51,325 nucleotides of DNA from an uncultured Clostridium sp. (GCA_900557195.1 USRT01000013.1:1-51325); one strand, 5' to 3'. Positions 20,263-31,182 are shown, numbered from the stretch's first letter. Translations and numbers: made by a program. The notes: generated by a model not told the origin, from the letters alone.

Positions 20263-20449
20263 AAAATAAAAGGCAAAGATATAGGTATGGCATCATATAC
20301 AGCACCAGCAGATAAATGTGATGAAGCAAGCGAAGTATTGCAAACTGCAATTCTTAGAAATGAAACCCAACAAGAACAATCAGCTCCACAATAATGGTAA
20401 TGATAGAGATTAGTAAATAAGGTTAAAATAAATCAGGAGGATATTACAA

Positions 20450-20896
20450 ATGACAATAGCAAATCAATATAAAGATGCATTTAGTGAAGTGTACACAATA
20501 TTGGGATTTTTAGAAGATGAAGAATTAAAAAAAATTCCATCAAATGTAATTTCTGCAATAGAGAATAATAGAAATTTGAATTACATATATGAAATGAACG
20601 AAGATGTAGATTTGTTTAAACAGCCAATGCTCTTAGAAACAAAAGCAATCTTATTTAACTTATATAGAGATTATTTAGCAACACCAGAGCAAAGGAAAAA
20701 AATAATAAAAATACAAAATGAAGAAAGGCAGAGGAAAGATAAAGAAAAGAGAGAAAAGCATAATCCAAATGGAATATTTGAAAATAGACAATCCAATTTT
20801 AAAAATGTTCCAGAGAACAAATCTATTATAGAAGTAAAAAAGGAGAACTTCATTGAAAAAATAATAAGAAAAATTAAAAGTAAATTTAACAAATAA
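20450..20896 (+). CDS. Conserved-looking hypothetical protein
   Basis: I do not recognise this 148-residue protein. The first 80 residues are predicted helical and compact (QYKDAFSEVYTILGFLEDEE and FKQPMLLETKAILFNLYRDY). The C-terminal half is strongly basic and low in complexity (RQRKDKEKREK, IIRKIKSKFNK), so nucleic-acid contact is possible but unproven. The start is clear: CAGGAGG lies at 20436-20442, seven bases or so before the ATG. It lies 55 bases after the helicase tail and has its own terminator, so it could be co-transcribed with the helicase. Confidence 0.65.
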   Translation: MTIANQYKDAFSEVYTILGFLEDEELKKIPSNVISAIENNRNLNYIYEMNEDVDLFKQPMLLETKAILFNLYRDYLATPEQRKKIIKIQNEERQRKDKEKREKHNPNGIFENRQSNFKNVPENKSIIEVKKENFIEKIIRKIKSKFNK

Positions 20897-20916
20897 TTAA
20901 ATCAAAAAACAAAATA

Positions 20917-20951
20917 CACATATTAACAATGATGTTAATATGTGCATTTTT
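20917..20951 (+). terminator. Intrinsic terminator before the rpoB promoter region
   Basis: A perfect 11-bp stem, CACATATTAAC (20917-20927) with GTTAATATGTG (20934-20944), is followed by CATTTTTA. Confidence 0.85.
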
Positions 20952-21098
20952 ATAAAAATAGGAACAAACAATATTCTATTAAAAAATGTTGAACAAGGTT
21001 TAAGTCTTGTAAGTATATAAAACATTAAATCATACTATTTTACTATTTTGAGTTATAATATAGTGGTAAAAATAAATGAATTAATATGTGAAAAATTG

Positions 21099-21128
21099 TT
21101 GACAAGCCATATATAAATAATATATAAT
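21099..21128 (+). promoter_or_regulatory. Sigma-A promoter of rpoBC
   Basis: TTGACA at 21099-21104 and TATAAT at 21123-21128 are spaced by 18 bases. It is the best promoter in the 550-base gap before rpoB. Confidence 0.75.
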
Positions 21129-21443
21129 AAAATATGTATATTATTCGAGATTTGAAGGAGTAATATGGTAAAAATAAAATTAATCAAGTAATAAATAAAA
21201 TAATGACAAAAGATGTTAGCATATAAAAAATGCTGGCTTATATTTTTGTTGTTATTATGTTTTTGTTATGTAAATTTAAAAATGAGAGGAATTATATTTT
21301 AGAAGTTGTTACGAAAGAAAAATGGAGTCATATAAGCAGTAGGCTTCATTTATTTGTATCTAAACTTCAAAATATAAGAAGGACTCATGTTTTAAATTTT
21401 TATATATTTAGTTCTGCTTAAATTTTTTTAGGGGTGATTTATT
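21129..21443 (+). other. Long 5' leader of rpoB, no supported gene
   Basis: About 300 bases separate the promoter from the rpoB start. The stretch contains a small AGCAT/ATGCT hairpin near 21220-21236 and a 63-codon open frame with no ribosome binding site, which I do not accept as a gene. rplL or rplJ is not immediately upstream, unlike the usual order. The leader may regulate rpoBC, but no known riboswitch or ribosomal-protein site is recognised. Confidence 0.5.
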
Positions 21444-24400
21444 TTGGTAAAAGATGTAAAATACGAAAAATGCACACGAAAAACTTTTGCAAAAATCGGT
21501 GATGCAATTGAAATGCCAAATCTAATTAAAGTTCAAAAAGATTCATATGATTGGTTTGTTGAAGAAGGTTTAGGAGAAGTATTAAAAGATATTTCGCCAA
21601 TCATAGATTACACAGGAAATTTAGTCTTAGAATTTTTCGATTACTATATGGAAGATAAAACAAAATACACAGTAGAAGAAGCCAAAGAAAGAGATGCAAC
21701 ATATTCAACTAGATTACATGTAAAGGTTAGATTAATTAACCGTGAAACTGGAGAAATAAAAGAGCAAGAAATTTATTTAGGAGATTTCCCTTTAATGACA
21801 GATAGTGGAACATTTGTTATTAATGGTGCAGAGAGAGTTGTAGTTAGCCAGCTTGTTCGTTCACCAGGATGTTATTATGCAAGTGATTACGACAAAACAG
21901 GTAAGAAAATTTATACATCAACAGTTATGCCAATTCGTGGTGCATGGCTTGAATATGAAACAGATAGTAATGACATCTTCTATGTTAGAGTAGATAGAAC
22001 AAGAAAAATACCTGTTACATCACTATTAAGAGCAATTGGTGTAGAAACAGATAGTCAAATTTTAGAACTATTTGGAGAAGAACCAAAATTAATTGCAAGC
22101 ATCCAAAAAGATACAGTAAAAACATCTGATGAAGCATTAATTGAAATATATAAAAAATTAAGACCAGGAGAACTTCCAACAGTAGATGCAGCAAGAAGTT
22201 TATTTACAGGACTATTTTTTGATTCAAGAAGATATGATTTAGCAAAAGTAGGTAGATACAAATTTAATAAAAAGCTAAGTTTAGCATCAAGAATTACAGG
22301 AAGAGTTGCAGCAGAAGATATTATAAATCCTGAAACAGGAGAAGTTTTAGTAGAAAAGGGAAATGCAATAACTGCAGATGTTGCAGAAGAAATACAAAAT
22401 ACTGGATTAAATATAGTAGATATAGAAGTAAATGACAAAAAGGTAAGAATTATAGGAAATGGAACAGTAAATATCCACAAAATTGTAACAAATGTGGATA
22501 TAAGTGACCTACATTTTAAAGAATATGTGAATTATGAAGTATTAAAATCTATTTTAGATACTACAGAGGAAAAAGATTTACATAGAGTATTAAAAGAAAG
22601 AAAAGAAGAATTATTACCAAGACATATTACAAATGAAGATATAATAGCATCTATTAGCTATTTATTAAACTTAGAATATGGACTTGGCGAAGTTGATGAT
22701 ATAGACCATTTAGGAAATAGACGTATTCGTTGTGTTGGAGAACTTTTACAAAATCAATTTAGAATTGGTTTAACAAGACTTGAAAGAGTTGTTCGTGAAA
22801 GAATGACAATTCAAGATTTAGATGTTATAACACCACAAACATTAATTAATACAAAACCAATAACATCTTCAATAAGAGAGTTCTTTGGTAGTTCACAATT
22901 ATCACAATTTATGGACCAAACAAATCCACTTTCTGAACTTACACATAAAAGAAGAATTTCTGCATTGGGACCTGGTGGTTTAACTAGGGAAAGAGCAGGA
23001 TTCGAAGTTAGAGATATTCACCATACTCACTATGGTAGATTGTGTCCAGTAGAATCTCCTGAAGGACCAAACATTGGACTTATATCTGCACTTTCTTGTT
23101 TTGCAACTATTAATGAATATGGATTTATTGAAACACCATATAGAAGAGTAGACAAAGAAACTGGAAAAATAACAGATATTATAGACTATATGCCGGCAGA
23201 TGAAGAAGATAAACACATAATTGCACAAGCTTCAGAACCGTTAGATGAAGAAGGAAGATTTATAAATAAAAGAATAAAAGTAAGATATAAAGAAGAAATA
23301 ACAGAGGTTGATAGAGAATTAGTTGACTATGTTGATGTTTCTCCAAGACAACTTGTATCTGTTGCAGCTGCAATGATTCCTTTTGTAGAACATGATGACG
23401 TTAAACGTTCACTTATGGGTTCAAACATGCAACGTCAAGCAGTTCCGCTTTTAACAGTTGAAACGCCTATTGTAGGAACAGGTATTGAATATAGAGCAGC
23501 AAAAGACTCTGGAATTACAGTTACAGCAATTAATGAGGGTGTTGTAGAAAAAGTAACTGGTGAAGAAGTAATAGTTAGAAATAAGAAAAATACATTAGAT
23601 ACATATAAACTACGTAAATTTAAAAGAACAAATGGTGGAACATGTATAAACCAAAGACCAGTTGTAACTAGAGGAGAAATTGTAAAGGCTGGAGATATTT
23701 TAGCAGATGGTCCATCAACTAAAAATGGAGAAATGGCATTAGGAAAGAATGTACTTATTGCATATACAACATGGGAAGGTTATAACTATGAGGATGCTAT
23801 TCTAATTAGTGAAAGACTAGTAAAAGAAGATGTTTATACATCAATACATATAGAAGAATATGATTGCGAATGTCGTGATACAAAACTTGGACCAGAAGAA
23901 ATTACTCGTGATATACCAAATGTTGGTGATGATGGATTAAAAGACTTAGACGAGAATGGAATTATCAGAATAGGAGCAGAAGTAAGACCAGGAGACATCT
24001 TAGTTGGTAAAGTAACTCCAAAAGGAGAAACAGAACTTACTGCAGAAGAAAGATTACTTCGTGCAATATTTGGTGAAAAGGCAAGAGAAGTAAGAGATAC
24101 ATCACTTCGTGTACCACATGGTGAAGCTGGAACAATAGTAGATGTTAAGATCTTTACAAGAGATAATTCAGATGAATTAGGACCAGGTGTTAATCAAGTT
24201 ATTCGTTGTTATATAGCAACAAAAAGAAAAATATCTGTTGGTGATAAAATGGCTGGACGTCATGGTAACAAAGGTGTTATTTCAAGAATATTACCAGAAG
24301 AAGATATGCCATTTATGCCAGATGGAACACCAGTAGATATAGTATTAAACCCACTTGGTGTACCTTCTCGTATGAACCTTGGTCAAGTTTTAGAAGTTCA

Positions 24401-25178
24401 CCTAGGAATGGCAGCAAGAGCTTTAGGATGGAAAGTTGCAACACCAGTGTTTGATGGTGCTAAATCAAACGAAATTGAAGATTTACTAGAAGAAGCAGGT
24501 CTTTCAAGAGATGGAAAAACAACTTTATATGATGGAAGAACAGGAGATGCATTTGACCACCCAATTACAGTTGGTGTTATGTATATGCTTAAACTACATC
24601 ACTTAGTAGATGATAAAATACATGCTCGTTCAACTGGACCATACTCTTTAGTTACACAACAACCTTTAGGAGGTAAAGCACAATTTGGTGGACAACGTTT
24701 TGGTGAGATGGAAGTTTGGGCATTAGAGGCATATGGTGCAGCATATACTCTTCAAGAAATGTTAACAGTTAAATCTGATGATGTAGTAGGAAGAGTAAAA
24801 ACATATGAAGCAATTGTAAAAGGTGAGAATATTCCAGAATCTGGTGTTCCAGAAAGCTTTAAAGTTTTAATAAAAGAATTACAATCTATAGGATTAGATA
24901 TTAGACTATATTCTAGCGATAATAAAGAATTAGAATTAAAAGAAAATATTGATGATGGAATAGACTTTAATATAGAAGCTAACAAAAAGTTAGGAGAAGA
25001 AACAGTTATTGATGAATCAGAATTAGAAGAAAACTACATAGAAGCTGATGAAGATATAGATGATACAGATAATCTATTATTTGAAGATGTAGATGATGAA
25101 GAAGAAGATTTATTAATTTTTGATAATGATTTAGCAGAAGATAATATCTTAAATGATGAAGATATTATAGATGAATAA
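21444..25178 (+). CDS. rpoB: RNA polymerase beta subunit
   Basis: The 1244-residue RpoB forms the catalytic core of RNA polymerase with RpoC. Landmarks in order are the N-terminal EMPNLIKVQKDSYDWF, the rifampicin region around GSSQLSQFMDQTNPLSELTH with RRISALGPGG, PNIGLISALS, GNKGVISRI and the C-terminal RFGEMEVWALEAYGAAY. The start is TTG 21444 with AGGGGTGA at 21430-21437. An acidic tail after about residue 1180 (many Glu and Asp) is longer than usual. No in-frame CGG occurs in the gene. It precedes rpoC by 158 bases. Confidence 0.98.
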   Translation: MVKDVKYEKCTRKTFAKIGDAIEMPNLIKVQKDSYDWFVEEGLGEVLKDISPIIDYTGNLVLEFFDYYMEDKTKYTVEEAKERDATYSTRLHVKVRLINRETGEIKEQEIYLGDFPLMTDSGTFVINGAERVVVSQLVRSPGCYYASDYDKTGKKIYTSTVMPIRGAWLEYETDSNDIFYVRVDRTRKIPVTSLLRAIGVETDSQILELFGEEPKLIASIQKDTVKTSDEALIEIYKKLRPGELPTVDAARSLFTGLFFDSRRYDLAKVGRYKFNKKLSLASRITGRVAAEDIINPETGEVLVEKGNAITADVAEEIQNTGLNIVDIEVNDKKVRIIGNGTVNIHKIVTNVDISDLHFKEYVNYEVLKSILDTTEEKDLHRVLKERKEELLPRHITNEDIIASISYLLNLEYGLGEVDDIDHLGNRRIRCVGELLQNQFRIGLTRLERVVRERMTIQDLDVITPQTLINTKPITSSIREFFGSSQLSQFMDQTNPLSELTHKRRISALGPGGLTRERAGFEVRDIHHTHYGRLCPVESPEGPNIGLISALSCFATINEYGFIETPYRRVDKETGKITDIIDYMPADEEDKHIIAQASEPLDEEGRFINKRIKVRYKEEITEVDRELVDYVDVSPRQLVSVAAAMIPFVEHDDVKRSLMGSNMQRQAVPLLTVETPIVGTGIEYRAAKDSGITVTAINEGVVEKVTGEEVIVRNKKNTLDTYKLRKFKRTNGGTCINQRPVVTRGEIVKAGDILADGPSTKNGEMALGKNVLIAYTTWEGYNYEDAILISERLVKEDVYTSIHIEEYDCECRDTKLGPEEITRDIPNVGDDGLKDLDENGIIRIGAEVRPGDILVGKVTPKGETELTAEERLLRAIFGEKAREVRDTSLRVPHGEAGTIVDVKIFTRDNSDELGPGVNQVIRCYIATKRKISVGDKMAGRHGNKGVISRILPEEDMPFMPDGTPVDIVLNPLGVPSRMNLGQVLEVHLGMAARALGWKVATPVFDGAKSNEIEDLLEEAGLSRDGKTTLYDGRTGDAFDHPITVGVMYMLKLHHLVDDKIHARSTGPYSLVTQQPLGGKAQFGGQRFGEMEVWALEAYGAAYTLQEMLTVKSDDVVGRVKTYEAIVKGENIPESGVPESFKVLIKELQSIGLDIRLYSSDNKELELKENIDDGIDFNIEANKKLGEETVIDESELEENYIEADEDIDDTDNLLFEDVDDEEEDLLIFDNDLAEDNILNDEDIIDE

Positions 25179-25202
25179 TAAATAATTAAATATTACATCT
25201 AA

Positions 25203-25267
25203 TTTCATTTTCTTTACTTACATCAATTAGTTTGCACCAGCGTAAAAGTACAGTAAAGAAAATGAAA
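25203..25267. repeat. 16-bp perfect inverted repeat between rpoB and rpoC
   Basis: TTTCATTTTCTTTACT at 25203-25218 is the exact reverse complement of 25252-25267, with a 33-base loop. There is no T run after it, so it is unlikely to be a simple terminator. An mRNA-processing or attenuation role is possible. Confidence 0.75.
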
Positions 25268-25336
25268 AGATGCTCTATAAAATAGGCTTTATTTTAAGCC
25301 TTGCCAAAAATTTAAATAATAGGGGGCTCCTAAATA

Positions 25337-28300
25337 ATGGATGAATTAGAAGTTTTTGATAAAATAAAAATTGGTTTGGCATCAGATGAGAAAATAAGAG
25401 AGTGGTCAAAAGGTGAAGTAAAAAAACCAGAAACAATTAATTATAGAACATTAAAACCAGAGAAAGATGGTCTGTTTTGTGAAAGAATATTTGGACCAAC
25501 AAAAGACTGGGAATGTCACTGTGGAAAATATAAAAGAGTTAGATATAAAGGAATTGTTTGTGACCGTTGTGGTGTTGAAGTAACAAAAGCAAAAGTAAGA
25601 AGAGAAAGAATGGGACACATTGAGCTTGCAGCACCTGTTGCACATATATGGTATTTTAAAGGAATACCAAGTAGAATAGCTCTAATGTTAGATATATCAC
25701 CAAGAAACCTAGAAAAAGTAATTTACTTTGCTTCATATATTGTAACAGATAAAGGAACAAGTGGTTTAGTAAAAGCCCAAGTTTTAACAGAAAAAGAATA
25801 TCATGAAGCAGTAGAGAAATATGGAAAAGGTTCTTTTAAAGCTGAAATGGGTGCGGAAAGCTTATATAAGCTGTTAGAAGAGATTGACTTAGATAAATTA
25901 GCCGAAAAATTAAAAAAAGAATTAGTTAATGCAAGTGAACAAAAAAAGGCAAAATTAGTAAAAAGATTAGATACTGTAGAGTCATTTAGATTATCTAATA
26001 ATAGACCTGAATGGATGATTATGAATGTAGTACCAGTAATTCCACCAGAATTAAGACCAATGGTACAATTAGATGGTGGTAGATTTGCTACATCAGATTT
26101 AAATGATTTATATAGAAGAGTAATTAACAGAAATAACCGTTTAAAAAGATTATTAGAGTTAGGTGCACCAGAAATTATTGTAAGAAATGAAAAAAGAATG
26201 TTACAAGAATCTGTAGATGCATTAATAGATAATGGAAGACGTGGAAGACCAGTTACAGGAGCTGGTAATAGACCTTTAAAATCATTATCAGATTTATTAA
26301 AAGGAAAACAAGGTAGATTTAGACAGAACTTACTTGGTAAACGTGTTGACTATTCAGGACGTTCAGTTATCGTTGTAGGTCCAGAACTTAAAATTTATCA
26401 ATGTGGACTTCCAAAAGAAATGGCAGTTGAGCTATTTAAACCTTTTGTAATGAAAGAATTAGTAGGTCGTGGAATTGCTCATAATATAAAAAATGCAAAA
26501 AGAATGGTAGAAAGATTAAGACCAGAAGTATGGGATATATTAGAAGATGTTATTAAAGATCATCCAGTAATGTTAAACCGTGCTCCAACACTTCATAGAC
26601 TTGGTATTCAGGCTTTCGAACCAGTACTTGTTGAGGGTAGAGCAATAAAATTACATCCATTAGTTTGTACAGCATTTAATGCAGACTTTGATGGTGACCA
26701 AATGGCTATTCACGTACCATTATCACCAGAGGCACAAGCAGAAGCAAGATTTTTAATGCTTTCTGTAAATAACCTTTTAAAACCACAAGATGGTAAGCCA
26801 GTTACAGTTCCAACACAAGATATGATTTTAGGAAGTTATTACTTAACAATGGAAGTAGAAGGAGAACCAGGAGAAGGAAAATACTTTAGCTCTCCAGAAG
26901 AAGCAGTTATAGCATACGAAAACCACGACTTAGGAATGCATGCTAAGATAAATGTTAGAATGTCTAAGATTGTAAATGGTGTAGAAAAACATAAAATAAT
27001 TGAAACAACAGTTGGTAGAATTATGTTTAATAAAGGTATACCACAAGATTTAGGATTTGTAGATAGAGAAAACGAAGAAAATGAATTTGATTTAGAAATT
27101 AATTTCCCAGTAATCAAAAAGAATTTAGGAAAGATAATTGAAAAATCAATAAATACACATGGCTTAAGTAGAACAGCAGAATTACTTGATTACATTAAAT
27201 CAACAGGTTATAAATATTCTACAATTGGTGCTATTACTGTATCTGTTAGTGATGTAAAAGTACCAGAAGCTAAAAAGACAATCTTAGCAGATGCCCAAAA
27301 TCAAGTAGACACAGTATTAAAACAATACAAACGTGGTTTAATAACAGATGATGAAAGATATAATGCTGTTATTAAAATTTGGAGTAAGGCAACAGATGAT
27401 GTAAAAGTAGCAATGAAAGATAATTTTGATAGTTTAAACCCAGTTTATATGATGGCTGAATCTGGAGCAAGACGGAAACCTTGACCAGTTAAAGCAAATT
27501 GCAGGTATGCGTGGACTTATGGCAAGTACAACTGGTAAAGTTGTAGAAATTCCTATTAAGTCATGTTTTAGGGAAGGTCTAGATGCAATAGAATACTTTA
27601 TTGCAGCACATGGTGCTAGAAAAGGACTTTCAGATACAGCTTTAAGAACAGCCGATTCTGGATATTTAACAAGAAGATTAGTTGATGTATCACAAGATAT
27701 AATTGTAAAAGAACATGATTGTGGAACACATGAAGGTATTGAAGTATGTGATATAAAAGATGGAAACCAAATAGTTGAAAAATTAGAAGAAAGATTAATT
27801 GGTAGATATCCATTAGAAGATATTATTAATCCAAATAATAATGAGTTAATAGCAGATACTAATACAATGCTTACAGAAAAAGTAATTGAAAAAATAATAG
27901 CCGCTGGAATAGAAAAAGTAAAAGTACGTTCTGTTATAGGATGTAGAACAAAACATGGTGTATGTGCTAAATGTTATGGTATGGGACTTGCTACTCGTGA
28001 AGAAGCACAAATTGGTGAAGCAGTTGGTATTATTGCAGCACAATCAATTGGTGAACCTGGTACACAGCTTACAATGAGAACTATTCACTCTGGTGGTGTT
28101 GCCGGTGTTGCAGATATTACACAAGGTCTTCCTAGAGTTGAAGAATTATTCGAAGCAAGAAAACCAAAGGGTCTTGCAATAGTAACAGAGATAGATGGTA
28201 CTGTTAGAATTTCTGACGATAAATCAAGAAGAGAAGTATCTATTATATCAGATCAAGATGCTAAAAAGTATATTATACCATTTGGAGCAAAACTTCGTGT

Positions 28301-28886
28301 TAAAGATGGTGATGAAGTTGAGGCAGGTGACCCTATTACAGAAGGTTCTATAAATCCAAATGAGATATTAACAATTAAAGGTCCAGAAGGTGTTTTTGAA
28401 TATTTAGTGCAAGAAGTACAAAAAGTATATCGTAACCAAGGTGTTGATATTAATGATAAGCACGTTGAAGTTATTGCAAGACAAATGCTTAAGAAAGTAA
28501 GAGTTGAAGATAATGGAGATACTGGAATGTTTGCAGGATCATTAGTTGATATGTACGAATTTGAAGATGAAAACAACAGAGTTATTTCAGAAGGTTTAAG
28601 ACCAGCAACAGGAAAAAGAGTCTTGCTTGGAATTACAAAAGCATCTCTTGCAACAGAAAGCTTCCTATCTGCAGCATCTTTCCAAGAAACAACAAGAGTT
28701 CTTACAGAAGCTGCTATTAAAGGAAAAACAGATGATTTAATTGGATTAAAAGAAAATGTAATTATAGGTAAGTTAATACCAGCAGGTACAGGTATGCAAA
28801 TTTATAAAAATACGCATATAAATACAGAAGATACAGAAGAAACTGAAAGAAAAAATGAAAAAGAGACAGCAAATGTAACAGAATAA
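25337..28886 (+). CDS. rpoC: RNA polymerase beta' subunit, restored by +1 shift at CGG
   Basis: This essential subunit carries the polymerase active site. Visible parts are the N-terminal zinc cysteines (CHCGKYKRVRYKGIVCDRCG, about residues 60-79), the catalytic NADFDGDQM (about 448-456), the trigger-loop region MRGLMASTTGKVVE and the second zinc site CRTKHGVCAKCYG. The frame breaks at CGG 27473-27475, where zero-frame reading gives only RRKP and then TGA. Skipping the C gives SGARGNLDQLKQIAGMRGLM, one of the most conserved segments of the protein, and leads to TAA at 28886. The restored length of 1182 is normal for Clostridia. Loss of this gene is not survivable, so the site must be bypassed or be an artefact. 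The ribosome binding site is AGGGGG at 25321-25326. Confidence 0.95.
27473..27475 (+). other. CGG recoding site 2 (rpoC)
   Basis: Context is GCA AGA CGG AAA CCT TGA in zero frame. Reading AGA (C) GGA AAC CTT GAC restores the invariant SGARGN with glycine at codon 713. Confidence 0.9.
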
Positions 28887-28900
28887 ATTAGAGTAAAGAT

Positions 28901-28940
28901 AGAGCAAACACTATTAAGATTAGGTGTTTGCTCTGTTTTG
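28901..28940 (+). terminator. Intrinsic terminator after rpoC
   Basis: A perfect stem AGAGCAAACAC (28901-28911) with GTGTTTGCTCT (28924-28934) is followed by GTTTTGTT. Confidence 0.85.
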
Positions 28941-28945
28941 TTGGC

Positions 28946-28974
28946 TTGACAAAATTGCAGAAAAAGAGTAAAAT
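28946..28974 (+). promoter_or_regulatory. Sigma-A promoter of gdpP
   Basis: TTGACA at 28946-28951 and TAAAAT at 28969-28974 are spaced by 17 bases, directly after the rpoC terminator. Confidence 0.75.
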
Positions 28975-29002
28975 ATATATATTATGATAAAAGGAGATTG
29001 TT

Positions 29003-31027
29003 ATGCCAAACAATAATAATATAAAAATATTTGATGGTCTTGTCTCAAAAACAAAAGCATATTTAGTAATTATTGCAATATTACTAATTGTATTATGCTG
29101 TTATGAATTTAGATTAATTTTGCCATCAATTGTAATATACTTTTTAGTATTAGTTTATACTAGTTGGACAAACAAAAAAAGAACAGCAGAATTATCTGAA
29201 CATATTAAAGAGCTTACAATTAATGTAGATAAAGTTTCAAAAAGGTCTTTAATTAATTCACCTTTTCCTTTAATAATTATAGAAACAAACGGAAATATAA
29301 TTTGGAAAAGTACAAAATTTGTACAAGAATTTGCAAATATTGATATAAATACACATTTAAATACAATAGTAAAAGAATTAAAGCTAGAGATTGAAAATTC
29401 AAATGAAAAAGATAGAAAAAATACAATTAATAATCATGTTACTATTGGAAAAAGACAATATAGGATATTAGGTGAGTATGTAAAATCAAAACAAAATGAT
29501 AAGAAAAATCAAAAAGAATACATGGCAACATTGTATTTTATTGATGAAACAGAACATATAGAATTACAAGAAAAATTTAATAATTCTAAGATGTGTGTTG
29601 GAATTATTATGATTGATAACTACGAAGAAATAATGCAAAGAATTTCTAGTGAAGATAAGCCAGAAGTTACTGCAAAAATAGAAAAAACAATATATGACTG
29701 GGTAACATCTTTCCAAGGTCTAGTTTTAAAACAAGAAAGAGACAATTTTGTTTGTATATTCGAACAAAAATATTTAAAAGAAATTGAAGAAAAGAAATTT
29801 AATATATTAGATACAATAAAAGAGTTAGAATTACCTGTAAGAATACAATCTACATTAAGTATAGCTGTTTCGAATGAAGGCGAATCAAATTATGATAAAT
29901 TCAAATCTGCTAAAGCGGCTATGGATATAGCTTTAGGTAGAGGAGGAGATCAAGCAGTTGTAAGAGAAAATGGAAAGTATTTATTCTTTGGAGGAAGAGC
30001 ACAAGAAGTAGAAAAAAGAACAAGAGTAAAAGCAAGAATTGTAGCACATGCTTTAGAAGAATTAATAGGTGAAGCAAAAGACGTTTATATAATGGGGCAT
30101 ACAAATGGTGATATAGACTCTATGGGTGCAAGCCTTGGTGTATACAGGATTGCCAAATCTCTAGAAAAGGAAAGTTATATAGTAAATGAAACTTCAGGTA
30201 TAAGTTTAGATAGTTTTATACAAGTTGCTAAAAGTCAAAAGGAATATCAAGAAGTTATTATTAATAAAAATGAGGCGCTTTCAAAGATTAGTCAAGAATC
30301 ATTATTAATTATTGTTGATACACATAAAAAAACATATGTAGAAGTGCCAGAACTACTAGACAAAACAAATAAAATTGTCGTAATAGATCATCATAGAAGA
30401 AGTACAGATTATATAGAAAATGCAACATTAACATTTCAGGAAGTTTATGCATCATCAGCATCAGAACTTGTTACAGAATTAATAGAGTATTCTGAAAAAG
30501 TACTTACATTATCAGAAATAGAAGTTGAAGGTTTATATGCAGGAATTATGATGGATACAAAAAACTTTACTTTTAAGACTGGGGTAAGAACTTTTGAAGC
30601 AGCAGCATATTTAAGAAAATGTGGTGTAGATATAATAAAAGTAAAAAAATGGTTCCAAAGTGATATAAAAACATACAATACTATATCAGAAATTGTTTCT
30701 GATGCAAAAATAGTTAATGATACAATTGCAATTTCAATCTATTATAAAGAAGATAAAAATGCCAATATAATTTGCGCAAAAGCTGCAGATGAATTATTAA
30801 CTATAAGTGACATAACAGCATCTTTTGTAATAGGATACTTAGGAGATAAAGTTTGTATTAGTGGAAGATCAATAGGTGACATTAATGTTCAAGTTATATT
30901 AGAAAAACTTGGTGGTGGAGGACATATCACTTTAGCTGGAGCACAAGTTGAAGGAATGGATATTGAAGATGTTAAAAATGAATTAATAAACAGAATAAAT
31001 GAATATTTTAGTGAGATATCAAGCTAA
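29003..31027 (+). CDS. gdpP: Membrane cyclic-di-AMP phosphodiesterase
   Basis: The 674-residue GdpP (YybT) hydrolyses c-di-AMP to pApA. Domains in order are two N-terminal transmembrane helices (about residues 17-55), a PAS-like domain, a degenerate GGDEF domain (about 195-320) and a DHH/DHHA1 phosphodiesterase. The catalytic part shows MGHTNGDIDSMGA, DTHKK, VIDHHRR (about residue 460) and the terminal GGGGHITLAGAQ (about 636). The start has AAAAGGAG at 28989-28996. It normally precedes rplI and dnaB in Firmicutes. Here three small membrane-protein genes and a structured gap lie between. Confidence 0.95.
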   Translation: MPNNNNIKIFDGLVSKTKAYLVIIAILLIVLCCYEFRLILPSIVIYFLVLVYTSWTNKKRTAELSEHIKELTINVDKVSKRSLINSPFPLIIIETNGNIIWKSTKFVQEFANIDINTHLNTIVKELKLEIENSNEKDRKNTINNHVTIGKRQYRILGEYVKSKQNDKKNQKEYMATLYFIDETEHIELQEKFNNSKMCVGIIMIDNYEEIMQRISSEDKPEVTAKIEKTIYDWVTSFQGLVLKQERDNFVCIFEQKYLKEIEEKKFNILDTIKELELPVRIQSTLSIAVSNEGESNYDKFKSAKAAMDIALGRGGDQAVVRENGKYLFFGGRAQEVEKRTRVKARIVAHALEELIGEAKDVYIMGHTNGDIDSMGASLGVYRIAKSLEKESYIVNETSGISLDSFIQVAKSQKEYQEVIINKNEALSKISQESLLIIVDTHKKTYVEVPELLDKTNKIVVIDHHRRSTDYIENATLTFQEVYASSASELVTELIEYSEKVLTLSEIEVEGLYAGIMMDTKNFTFKTGVRTFEAAAYLRKCGVDIIKVKKWFQSDIKTYNTISEIVSDAKIVNDTIAISIYYKEDKNANIICAKAADELLTISDITASFVIGYLGDKVCISGRSIGDINVQVILEKLGGGGHITLAGAQVEGMDIEDVKNELINRINEYFSEISS

Positions 31028-31110
31028 TATTTTATAAAAATTTAACAAAAGTAAAATGTGATATGTGTCATTATTTAGATACAAAATAAATAGGCTTTGA
31101 ATATAGTAGA

Positions 31111-31148
31111 AAAGTATGTGGACTCATGTGAATACACATGCTTTTTTG
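31111..31148 (+). terminator. Probable terminator after gdpP
   Basis: CATGTG (31125-31130) pairs with CACATG (31135-31140) around AATA and is followed by CTTTTTTG. A longer alternative stem uses AAGTATGTG at 31112-31120. Confidence 0.6.
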
Positions 31149-31182
31149 TTTCAAAAAAATATTATTATTTTTTTATAAACAA

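Larger units (their letters stand above)
18227..20394 (+). pseudogene. DEAD/DEAH-type SF2 helicase with in-frame TGA and two A9 frameshifts
   Basis: This is a superfamily 2 helicase-like gene. ATG 18227 follows AGGAG at 18213-18217. Walker A reads PT(TGA)CGKSF, with TGA at 18323-18325 where a glycine is expected. Motif II is CDEAHH (about residue 135), motif III is GITATPER and motif VI is QQLGRAIS. The C-terminal part has two copies of a 98-residue module (19673-20262). In each copy a run of nine A (about 19803-19811 and 20098-20106) puts the frame one base off, and TAA ends the zero frame at 19822. Removing one A in each copy gives an open frame to TAA 20392-20394 and a protein of 721 residues. 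The gene is either a decaying pseudogene or is rescued by readthrough plus transcriptional slippage. Without rescue, a protein starting at 18353 lacks Walker A. Confidence 0.7.

Noticed and set aside
21230..21421. A 63-codon open frame in the rpoB leader
   Set aside because: It has no ribosome binding site, lies in a leader after the rpoB promoter and shows no recognisable family. Treated as chance.
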